Source: Hymenopellis radicata (Eukaryota; Basidiomycota; Agaricomycetes; Agaricales; Physalacriaceae). Taken from it: a stretch of 64,000 bases of DNA. Where the stretch lies: contig JADNRX010000008.1 of assembly GCA_015501595.1 (NCBI GenBank), forward strand, positions 124,001-188,000, written 5' to 3'. Below the pieces are notes generated by a model that was not told where the DNA came from, searched no databases, and saw only the letters and a program-made list of their open reading frames with translations. Both the position numbers and the translations under genes were made by a program. Of the stretch, positions 47,938 through 57,809 are shown in pieces (position 1 is the stretch's first letter; each line of letters starts with the position of its first letter).

Positions 47938-48074
47938 TTTTAGACTCCGCCGGCATATACCGGCCGAAGCAAGCCGGAAGGTTCAGTGCTGCTCCTCAGA
48001 GTCGGAGTCTTCCAATGCATGATGACAATAGTTAAACGGCAATACTTTTTACATGTCTAGTCAAGCGCACACCA
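47938..48074. repeat. dispersed repeat, copy A
   Basis: Two blocks match the region at 51853-52237. The first 50 bases (47938-47987) differ from 51853-51902 at 3 positions and contain the inverted repeat GCCGG-CATATA-CCGGC. The second block (48041-48074, AATACTTTTTACAT..CTAGTCAAGCGCACACCA) matches 52205-52237. Lies between RPL30 and the end of zinc-finger gene 1. Confidence 0.75.
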
Positions 48075-48168
48075 ACTACTGGTCAACGAAGTTGTTCATT
48101 ACTCGTGTGTGCTGGAACATTTCGTACAGAGCTAGATCTATTTTACCTGGAAAGGGAGGAGTTCTCGT

Positions 48169-49303
48169 CTAGTGAGTATCCATGCCACCCACATAGCGCC
48201 TTAATACATCCTTGTGCTTCTCCTGGATATGCCTATCCAAATGAACAGAGCGCGTAAAATGTTGTGTGCATCCCGGGATTGGACAAGAGAACTGCGCGCC
48301 GAGGTGAAGCTTTCTAACATGATCTTGGATATCATTTCAGTAGGTGAGAGGATGGAGCTGTAATGACTAACTTTCAAATCTGTCTCTAGGCAATTTGACG
48401 TGGCATTTGGAACAGATCACAGTTGCTGATGTCCCAGATGATGTTGAGGTTGTGGCGGTCTGGCCCTCCATCAACCTTTGAAAAACATCGCGATGTTTTC
48501 CGACTTGCGAAGGGCTCCAAATATGTCGCCGAAGCGAAGTTGCATGCGAAAACTTCCTTCCACAACCTTCGACAGGACAATAAATTCTCAAATTGAAATG
48601 TTTTGCCAGGATGTGCTCTGTGGAGTTGAACTTTAATAAGTACGGCGACGACAGAAATGAGTAGCCCACTCACCCAATAGATTGTGCAGTCCAGTAGAGA
48701 AACACCTTTTCGGCCCTTTCGTCCTCGACATTCCCGACAGAATAGGGTTTGAGGACTAACACCTGGTTCCTTTCCAGGGTTGGTCTTCAAGTCGTGGCAG
48801 GGATGTTGTAGCTCGCCAGTCGACTCGCAAACATTTGTGGGGGATAACGAGTCGCTGGACAATGTAAAGATACCACCTCCAGGCGACGACACTTGGTAAA
48901 GCCGTGCCACCATGTCATCGGCGATAGACTTCGAGTCGGACCACTGGGATGCCTGCTGCAGGTCGTGAAGAGGTAGCGGATCGCCGCGAGAGTAATCCCA
49001 GGTCCGAGTAGCGTCATGATACAAATGGTGGATCGTGTCTTGGTGAGAGGAAAAACTATCACTAGCATGCATTTCCAATGCAGACCCAGTGGCTAGATCC
49101 CATTCAGATCCCACGAGAAAGACAGACGCATTCGTACCTGAGGATGTTTGTAGCAGGTCCATGAAGAAGTCATTTTGTCCAAGTCGCGTTGCGGCGGAGT
49201 CTTCGAGTAGACGAAACGACTGAGAGGGTGAGTCGTATTGAGCAGATCCAATGTCAGTCGGCGACACCCAGGTGGTACTATGTTGGGCTACAGATGGTGT
49301 CAA
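48169..49303 (-). CDS. C2H2-type zinc-finger protein 1 (N-terminus may extend to about 49.7 kb)
   Basis: C-terminal half has two zinc fingers: CPVEGCGRKFSHATSLRRH and CPIPGCTQHFTRSVHLDRH, each preceded by H-x-x-x-H(L/F). A CxxC pair (FCRECRGRKGRKG) lies upstream. The N-terminal part is Ser/Asp-rich (SPTDIGSAQYDSPSQSFRL). Stop TAG at 48169-48171; the last intron (GTTAGT..CAAG) joins RFE to NHVRKLHLGAQFS. The exon end before the first finger is one base out of phase at a GGG (CCC at 48673-48675). Further minus-strand frames to about 49.7 kb carry a similar WTTTPTDIG motif, so an earlier start is likely but not resolved. Probable DNA-binding role. Confidence 0.6.
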
Positions 49304-50293
49304 TCAGATATCAGCAGGACGATACACAATAGATGTCCGCACCTAAGAACCATTGCAGACATTCATACTCGATGTGATTATAGGCTCCGTCGAAGCCACC
49401 CGGAGATAGTTGGAACCATTTATTGAACAGGCTCGCGATGAAGTTCTGCGGCCCATCAGCGGTCAGCTCGTCAAAACCGCCGGCCTGTCCGGATTGACCA
49501 GAAGAGTCAGAGTGGAGCTATCTTGAGCAGCGTACCCGATGTCGGTTGGTGTGGTCGTCCAGTGCTTGTCGCTACTATCCTGGGCTACATAGTCAAGTGT
49601 ATCCGATTCAAATGTGCTGGGAGCCCAGCCATCAGACAGGAGCGCGGGTGGAAGGTCATAGATGCTTTGAGAATGTAATCCACTAGATAAAGCGACGCAA
49701 CAAGTTAAAACGGTTGCCGAGGACGGCGCGATGAGGACTCACGATCCCGTGACTATACACTGTTCTTCAACGCCGGCCGTATCCACCAGGAGGAGGTTCG
49801 CTAGACATTCGGGCAGAGGATTGTCGACTTGCAGACCGCCATATCTGACTATATAGCACGCGGTACTAAGGCTATCCAGGAGAACATACTGCTTTCAAAG
49901 CGACATGCTCTCATGTTCTGAGGTTAGCAATCACAAACCGCGACGACTTAGCAAGGAATAGCCACATTTATCTCGGCTCCGTCCTGCGCGCTCATCCGAC
50001 TTCTGGATAACGGGCGCTTGCGCCGGGCATCGTGTAGCTGAGGCTTCTTTCAGACGTTTCGTCAGAAGCCTTCAGACTTGAAACTCAGCGTTATCTACTC
50101 CAGCGGCGATATACGTCGAACATCATTATTGAACTCACAAGTTGTTCAATTTACCGTTACACTTCAAGCTCTACTAGAAAATCAGAAGGCTGTACCCTGT
50201 ATGCCTCAATTCTCTAAAAAAGTAGCAAAGTAAACTGGAGCAATCCTTCAATTTATTGCATGCTATGGGCGTGCTCCTGATACACATGGTCTA
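49304..50293. other. unresolved region between zinc-finger genes
   Basis: Probably includes upstream exons of zinc-finger gene 1 (minus-strand fragments GGFDELTADGPQNFIASLFN and LSPGGFDGAYNHIEYECLQW look coding). I could not build one consistent reading frame. Confidence 0.35.
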
Positions 50294-50894
50294 TTAGAGC
50301 GGCATACGACTACCAATCCAGTCCTTGCATATTGGGCAAGGGAGACGAACATTAAGATGCTCGTTCAGGACGTGATCTTAAACCTCATCAGTGCTAATAG
50401 TGAAGGTGCGGGATGTGATAAACTTACTGGCGAATTCACGGTCAGGCGTGAACTCGAGGTAACCGTGTTCGGAACAAACTATCATCCCGGTTGCGTTTGT
50501 AGAGAAGGACTCCTTGAGTTTGTAGTCCTCAATGACATCCATATGCTTCCCCGAATTTTTCAGATTCGGCTGGCACTCGCCCACAACGTGGCGAATCAAA
50601 GAGGAGTACTGCGCGAAGTCCGACGGACACCCTTCGACTGGGCATGAAAACCGCGTTCCTAGATGCACGCCTAGGATATGAACTGCAAGGCCATGAGCAG
50701 TGACAACGACAAAATATAAAGTGGGATCCTCACTGTCACGTCCGCGTTTTGTGGTGAACGTTTTTTCTACATCTGGGACATGGGAGCCCCGGCTTTGGAG
50801 GATCCCTGGTGACAGATGTACTAGGAGAGGTAAGAGCGTTGTAGATCGTTGACGACGCTTTGTAGTTAAAGGTGGCGCCACCGGTCTGGTTCAT
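50294..50894 (-). CDS. C2H2-type zinc-finger protein 2 (shorter paralogue)
   Basis: From ATG at 50894 (MNQTGGATFNYKASSTIYN) the frame gives LPCPRCRKN, a CxxC pair like that of gene 1. After an intron comes VHILGVHLGTRFSCPVEGCPSDFAQYSSLIRH and then, across an intron at the same position and phase as in gene 1, FANHVLNEHLNVRLPCPICKDW and a stop at 50294. The final module has lost its HxxxH end, so this copy is truncated relative to gene 1. The intron before the first finger does not join exactly in phase, so one base may be missing. Confidence 0.5.
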
Positions 50895-51788
50895 GGTGTG
50901 AAAGGCTTCCCTGGTGATTTGCGTAGAGACTTCCCGTTTTAAATATAATGAATGAGTGAATGCTCTAAGAGCATGGTATCGCTGTTAGAAGCATTGCTCG
51001 CCGTGAGTAACATTGCTCTACTTCATAATTAGCATGTACGAGGCAGCTTCACCTTGGTCTACAAACCAACATTGCTAACAACCCCAAGTCTTATCTACGG
51101 TGTTCGTGAGCACAACAAGTTGCAATGAAAATGATGCCCACAGTAGCCTCCCGCACGATCAACGCATGTTCTACTGCTCATGGTATTGATGGTGGATACA
51201 TAGCGCTCAGAATCAATGCTGTAAAGTATGAGTGTTCTGATCCTTGTCCAGGTACATGCAGCGACAGTGCAACTACACGGCCATAAATATCGGACAGCTC
51301 CTGGATCCAGACATGGGCATCAGCATGTATCTCTCGTGGGCATCGAGGGCTCGAGGAACAGCAGTGTTGCAACTTGTAACGGGGGGAGTAAACAATGATT
51401 GAGACATAGAACCATCAGTAGATTGCGAGATCGGTACAACAAGAAAGAAGAAGAGAGGTAGAGGAAGCAGTCGTCTGGAATGATTTGAAGGCACAGACTT
51501 ATAGCTCTGGAATGCACGAATAATTGGTCGTCGCGGGCCATGTTCGCTGACACGTGCGCTCGTTCTGTTTCGCCCACGAAGAGTCAAAGAGACGGCGGAT
51601 TGCGTGTGTTTGTCGCTGTATCGTAGGGCATGAATTCAGAGAGTGAAGTAGATAACCGGAATGTCAAGGAGCGACAAGTACAAGCAGCAACGACGAGTAG
51701 CGGCACGATTCTGAACAGGAAGTTTCAATGAGAACGTAAAGCTAGTATTCGAAAGGCAAGACTGGCCGGAAAACAGACCTGGTTTGAT
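50895..51788. other. intergenic
   Basis: About 0.9 kb. Minus-strand frames near 51170-51590 have no domain or splice support. Confidence 0.4.
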
Positions 51789-51831
51789 CCGATGCAGTCC
51801 TCATACAACAGGTTTTCGTGGGGGATGTGTC
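51789..51831 (-). pseudogene. fragment of a FunK1-like kinase gene
   Basis: About 43 bases match the N-terminal exon of the kinase at 52312-55029: 51801-51830 differs from 54602-54631 at one base, and the match extends upstream. It encodes the same HIPHENLLY motif. Nothing else of the gene remains here. Confidence 0.65.
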
Positions 51832-51852
51832 GCTCGGGTAATTGTAGTCCGA

Positions 51853-52237
51853 TTTTAGGCTCCGCCGGCATATACCGGCCGACGCAAGCCGCAAGGTTCA
51901 GTAGAATCCTGCTCCTCCCATAAAATAGACTGTAGTTAAAACGGGTTTAATCTGTTGGATTACACAAGGCTAATATGAGGTAAGTCTCCTCGCCATCGGC
52001 ACAAAACTCTCACTTAACAACACGTCTACCTAGCTTCGCTAGGTCGCAAAGAGGTGTTAATGGACATTACCCGCCGGGTCGCAAAATGTACCAGGTGAGT
52101 TTTATCTCTCTCGGACTCTCAATCACACACGCGGCCTCCGTGGTTTCACGGGGGTCGGCTATTTGGCTATACTCGACGTCGTGGACACCTCAGATTGGAA
52201 CGGGAATACTTTTTTACATCTAGTCAAGCGCACACCA
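51853..52237. repeat. dispersed repeat, copy B, interrupted by an insertion
   Basis: 51853-51902 and 52205-52237 match copy A (47938-48074). Between them lies extra sequence flanked by AACGGG on both sides. Confidence 0.7.
51946..52204. mobile_element. candidate short non-autonomous insertion (MITE-like)
   Basis: Copy B of the dispersed repeat is interrupted by 259 bases bounded by AACGGG at 51940-51945 and 52199-52204. Copy A lacks the insert and has a single AACGG. Ends show weak inverted similarity (AATCTG near the left end, CAGATT near the right). A hairpin CCTAGC-TTC-GCTAGG lies inside (about 52030). No coding capacity. Confidence 0.45.
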
Positions 52238-52311
52238 TACGCGAAAGTGCTACATACATCCGAAGTGTTCAAGCAATGTTACTGTATTCCATACTCATAA
52301 TACACAATGGG

Positions 52312-55029
52312 TCAATCTTCCTTCGCCTCTGGATACATGACGTCCAAAGACGTTGTCGTGGTCTTTACACCATTCTTTCCTCCCCTCTTGTGCCTCCCAA
52401 AAGTGCTCATAATCTTGAAAAAGGCGGCATAGGTGACGAAGCCCCCAAGCGTCGCCTCGTCAAAGGACCCGACTTCAGGCTCCTCAGGCCATTCTTCATC
52501 AGATTCATCCTCCATTGAAAAGTCATCATCAGACTCTTCTTCAATCGTTGCGGTTGCATGTCTCCGTTCAGAGGCAAAAGCGGTGGCCTCAGTGAAAGTC
52601 CGCAGGCCGATGCCCTGAAAGAATTGTGCGTACATGTCTAAGAGCCAATCGCGGAATTGAGAGAAGGAGCGATGAGGCTTTGGAGCAAGCTTTCTATTAG
52701 ACATCATTTTGTGCTTGATGGCGTGTAAGCTGCCATCGGTCATGGAGAACCACGACTGATATGGAGAGCTGCTAAGGGGGTGAAGAGAGTGGTTGGGCGG
52801 GGACGCGCCATACTGCAACTCGTGGCCGCAGCAAATAATAGTCGTGATGTAAAAGAGAGATTCGAGTTCGTGTCGATAGATGTGGCGAGGAGGCTGCCCA
52901 TCAGCGTCCACTTCATGGAGTTCATGAGCCATGAAAGGCCGCGTTCCAGTACGCTGCTTGGAAGACGCCCCGGAGGAATCACGGAACGACGATAAATCAA
53001 AGTCATTGAGGACTCCACAGACACGATTTCTGCGGCGGTGCCACATTATGTTCCCCATGCTCATATCGCGATGAATGATTCGAGGATGATCGTAAATCCA
53101 ACGGTGTACTAAAATCAAGAGTCAGAAAGTGCTCGCGGCTTATGGGTGGTATAGCTTACCTTGTAGAACATCGAAGAGAACTTGTGCGACCTCAGAACAA
53201 GTCTTCAGATCGTCCACAGGATAAAGCCTTTCGTGTACGCTGACTCGGCACCCTCGTTTCATAAGCGAAACGTTTATCGGCAGCGAAAGTACCATCATGC
53301 TCGAAGTAGTCGCGAAGGCGGGTGCCAGGACTATCCTCAGACAATGAGAAATCTTGAGAATGCAAGACGGTTGGGATATGATCAAGAACCCACGCCGCAT
53401 CGTCACCAGCGTCGGCAGCGGCTTCAACAATCCGATCGATGAACACGTTCTCAGCGACGCGAGAAGACGGCAGCCAGCTGATCTTGACGATGAGCTCCAG
53501 GCCTTCCCATTCTGGGGAACTGGCCTCGAGAACGCAGGTGTTACGTCCAATGATTCCTGGCTGGCGCATCAAGATACGACCGAGCGTAACAAGTACGGGT
53601 TTGTTGTTGACCAAGAGTCGGATTTGACGTTTCGCGAATAGAAAGGACGGCCCTTTAGCGACAGCCGCGGTATATGATTACTATATGTGCTGTAAACCTC
53701 GAGGAATGGGTCAGGCATCAAGGACGCCATAATGCCACGCTGTACGAGAGAGGCGCGCTGCTGACATATCAGCATAGCGATAAAGCGGTGCTCGTCCAGG
53801 TCCCGACGAGCTCCGGACTGGAGCTGGGTATTGAACATTTTGAAGGGCTGACAGACAGCAATGACAGAGCGATCGTAGTAAAGGACCTGAAGCTCGTTTC
53901 TCCCAACGAGCATACCAAAACTATGTGAGCGGAAACCGCCACTGGAAAGAGTTTCCAGGGCATAGCGGGCGCATTGTCTGGAAACAGCATGCCGCTCATC
54001 TGCGTCATCTTTCGGATGGAGGTCCGGTGTCGGGAGGGCGACAGCATTGCCATCGGACCCAGGGATATTGTCTTGCGTCCTGGACCGCTTAGTCGGCCTG
54101 CCGGACAAGTCGTCGGTACAGGATTGAATATAGCGCTTCGTTTTGGCTGTCAACTCGTTGCTGTAGACTGGGGGCTTCCCGGTCCGTTTTTCATACTTGC
54201 ACAAGGCGTGCAGTAGCTTCTTCCAATCTCTGGGATCGGTGCCATCTACAACACAGAGATCAGAGTGCTGAATTAGCTTGAGATAAAACCGCACCTTTGC
54301 CCAAGACGACGTATGGGGCGGTTGAGCCATTATCAAGGAGTGCGATGAACCTCTTCAAGTCATGCCAGAGCTGACCATGGGCCCAAGCCAAGAGATCAGG
54401 GGGCAGATTGCCTTCTCTGCCGCAGTTCTGAGCCCTTCAAATAACTTTTTGTAGATGGAAATGGCGTCGGGGGAGAGTTGGCCTAGGGAGCCTAGTACCC
54501 TATGGGGGTCCTGGCGGCGACACCATAACGCGAGGTCCGAAGGTGAGGAGTCCGCTTTGGCTATCACGCTACTGGCAGCGTTGCACATGCCGATGTAGTC
54601 ATCATACAACAGGTTTTCGTGGGGAATGTGTTCTAAACGGCAGAGACTGCTGTACTTGGCCCGTGCTGTGACATATGCGGGGTCTACAAGAATGGATTTG
54701 ATGATCTTCTGGAATTCCTCGTTGGAGTCCAAGTCCTCCGGTACACCGAGAAGAACATTAAGAAATATGTCGGTGGGCAGGTATACCCGATGGCTCCGCA
54801 AATCCTCGTCGACGTACTGATCGACATCCGAGCGTTTATGGTGTTCGTCATGGTCAAGCTGACTAGAAGCGCCATTGTTTCTGGGGGTGCTCTGGTGTGC
54901 CGCGGTCGGAGGTGTTGGTAACGGCGGCGGGGTGATAGGTGGGCGTGGGCGTGGAAGGCCTAGTGGTACAGTTGCGCTAGTTTCCTCTGCTGAAGAGTTG
55001 CCGGCGGGCGACAACGAGCGTTTAGCCAT
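52312..55029 (-). CDS. FunK1-type fungal protein kinase, frame breaks present
   Basis: Kinase core: HRWIYDHPRIIHRDMSMGNIMW (catalytic loop HRD..N), GVLNDFDLSS (DFD in place of DFG, usual for FunK1), TGTRPFMAHELHE. Upstream: LVTLGRILMRQ and RQCARYALETLSSGGFRSH. The N-terminal exon begins MAKRSLSPAGNSSAEE and contains HIPHENLLYDDYIGMCN. The tail is acidic (EESDDDFSMEDESDEEWPE). Three frame breaks need one base added or removed: CCC at 54433-54435, at 53651-53653 and at 53251-53253. With them restored the product reads through. Pseudogene or sequencing error cannot be told apart here. FunK1 kinases are expanded only in basidiomycetes and some ascomycetes; substrates unknown. Confidence 0.78.
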
Positions 55030-55371
55030 GAGTGGCAAAAGCACAGGGAACCAGCTAATGAAGAAAGTGCCCGACATTGTTTTCGCAGTATTTATATGAC
55101 GAACAATCGCCAATGTTCGTTCCAAATTTGGGATACAATGGATAACACACGTGTGTGGACGGTGGACAATGGAAATCGTGTGGACAGGTTGCGACAATGA
55201 CAATCGCTGGTAAGGGCGGTTGGTGTCACGTGTTCGTGTTCCACGTTTGGTAACTTACCATACGAAAGTTCGAATCCTGGACAGTGTATTTTGATTTCGT
55301 TACAACACTGCGTCGCTTTTACTGCCTTATACTGCTGTACGTGCGCCGAAATAAATATCGTACAGTATCTT
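55030..55371. other. intergenic, kinase promoter side
   Basis: About 340 bases between the kinase start and the 3' end of the D-amino-acid oxidase gene. A TTCGAATCC box near 55262 is not a tRNA. Nothing else seen. Confidence 0.4.
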
Positions 55372-56942
55372 CTAAAGGTGCGCGAAAGTCGCCTCAGAGA
55401 CTGTCAGGTCCTTCTCCAATTCGTTCACCAAGCCAAGAACCTATCGGCATGTCAGGAGCCATAAGTAGACGCAGAACAGACTCACGTCTCGTGCACAGCC
55501 AAACGATAAGGTGAAGCCACTTCCGCCATGACCATAGGTGTGAATGGTTCTGCTATTACTCTTCCTGGTCTCCCGCTCGACACGGACATTGGTGCCGCGG
55601 AACGGCCGCAAGCCTTGAACGAGGGGTGCATCGGGATCATACTCGGCGTTCTCGAGGCCTGGTACAAAGTTGTTGCACCGTGCGCGCATCCTTTGGATCT
55701 CCGGACTGTCCATCCTCAAGTCAAGGTTGTGCTCGTGTGGTTGGACAAGTCCTAATACAAGCCTTGATCAGAAGAAGTTATACTCGAAGAAATTTATGCT
55801 TACCGCCAAGAATAAGAATGTTGTCGTTTCGGGGAACAATGAAGACGATATCTTCGTCCTCTCCTCGCGTATTGTCATGAGTGACAACAAGTGCTTCAGT
55901 GACCTTGGGGAAGATCTTTCCATCGTTCACTACTCGTACAAGGGCGCCACGAAGCGGATAGACCGACTCGTCGCCGGCGAGATCATGCGATCCCAGACCA
56001 GTGGCGTTGACAAGGATATCAGCGTTGTACTCGGCGAGTAGTTGTTCTTCCTGGAATAAGAGATCTCCCTCCACCTTTCGGGTGTACAATCCAGCACCCT
56101 TGCAGGTCACCACGAACTGGAGCCAGCGCATATACGCATCGGTGTCAATCATTGGCGACATATGCTGGTAAGAGTCAACGACACCGGCCTTCTTGTTAAC
56201 TTGGTGGCGATTTATGAGTGTTGGGTCGCGTTTAACGCCCTTGATCTACACATAACAAAAGTCAAGGCGTGATAGAAGTGCCTGTCGGGTGAGACTTACC
56301 TCTGGAGACATCGCTTGAATTTCATTCCACTTGTCTAATTGACCGACATCGGCCATTTCTTCTAGCTTCTCGACGAAGAAAAAGTTGGCCATGCCCATGC
56401 GTACGCCATGGTCGAAAGCTTTCAAGTTTCCGACGGGCGGCATCCATTCCTGGAGCTTGTCGAAGATGTGGTACGAAGTCATGCACCAATTCCTGGATTT
56501 TTCGAGTGAAATAACCTAAAGAATGCATTAGGTTGAAGCCCTTTGATAACGCATAATGGACGTACGTCAGTGTGCTTGCCGCAGACGGCGGGCGGCCACT
56601 CCCATCTGTGGAAATGTTGTTAGAACCGGTCAGCTAATAGCATTGGAATGTACATACAGAGCACCTGCGATCTGCGAGGCGATGCGATCCTTTGGGTCCG
56701 CCCAGCGGTCAGAGACAATGGTTACTTGGTATCCAGCGTCCAAGAGCATCCAAGCAGTCTAAGAACCGTCAGAAAACAAGGACATATATTTGTGGAATCG
56801 CTCCTACAGTAAATCCAGTGACGCCGCCACCGACGACCAGAACACGCTTGTTCTTCGGGGTTGCCGGGGATTGACCTCGCTCGAGAACGAGCTCATTGCC
56901 AGCTTGGATGAGGTGGAAGTTCGGGGTGTATGCGAAAGACAT
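55372..56942 (-). CDS. D-amino-acid oxidase
   Basis: Flavoenzyme that oxidises D-amino acids to keto acids, ammonia and H2O2, normally peroxisomal. Exons in phase from MSFAYTPNFHLIQ: FAD motif KRVLVVGGGVTGFTTAWMLL, YQVTIVSDRW, SQIAGALWEWPPAVCG, INRHQVNKKAGVVDSYQH, DILVNATGLGSHDLAGDE and YPLRGALVRVVND. The C-terminal signature RTIHTYGHGGSGFTLSFGCA matches the D-amino-acid-oxidase family pattern. A last exon gives VLGLVNELEKDL.. ending AHL, a possible PTS1-like tripeptide but weak. Start at 56942; an upstream in-frame ATG at 57023 lacks family similarity. No frame break. Confidence 0.92.
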
Positions 56943-57809
56943 GTTTGTTGAGAAGGCTGATGGGTCTCCGTGCCTGTTATTGGGCCTTTTATACGAGTTA
57001 AAGTAGACGCTCGTATAAGGCATTTCGTCTGGACTTTCGGAAATTGATGTCGGGAAAGTTCATCAACGGTTGTTGTTGATGAAGACGCGAACTGTGGAGA
57101 AGACGTAGAAGTCGGTTGCCATAAAGAATCGATTACTTTCTGGGGGCCCGAAGGCTTATTATTTCAGAGCAAACATCCTATAAGCGCTTTAGCGTCGAGA
57201 GAAGCCTCAATTCAGCGTGGACTGGCAATTCCCCTTCGAGGCTGCGATAAATGATGGATGGCGACATCACGTTCCGAAATGCGTCTGCGGTTGTTGCGGC
57301 CAAGTTGCGGCGAGTCCAGACTTGTCCGGATATTCGATTCTGGTCAGGAGACGTCCGTTCTGTCACTGAAAACATGCCTGACCTTGCGGTGTCAGCATCT
57401 TGTCTGTCATTTTTCCAAGAAACGCGAAACAACGGAACTGTCGACCTACGGAGGCCACTTCTGCATCAAACCGTTAGACAGTGTTACATTCTACGCTCTG
57501 CTTTAGAAGTGTTTTTTTTTTGCAATGATTGAATCAGCATGGTCATCGAAGACAGTGATGAAGGTGGGAAGGAACTTCGGAAGAAGCAAGCAGTCGATCG
57601 CCATCAATTTGCTGTGAGTCAATCCTTGTTGAGGCTTTCGCTTTGCTCGCAGTTCAGAAATGAGTACATGGTTAAGTTCCACGGGATATACAATTTTGTT
57701 CACCTTGATTGTCGAGAGTGGATTATGTCACCTGTTTGGTGACGCGCTGTTACGCGTCGTGTACCGATCACGTGTGACCCCCTTTGTTCAAGACCACCAT
57801 CAAACCACC
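56943..57809. promoter_or_regulatory. divergent intergenic region, D-amino-acid oxidase / condensin subunit
   Basis: 867 bases between start codons that point outward. No gene supported; frames at 57178-57742 are short and lack domains. No specific motif recognised. Confidence 0.4.

Noticed and set aside
55250..55285. AGTTCGAATCC box resembling a tRNA T-loop
   Set aside because: The five bases on each side do not pair as a T-stem and no anticodon or acceptor arm can be built.
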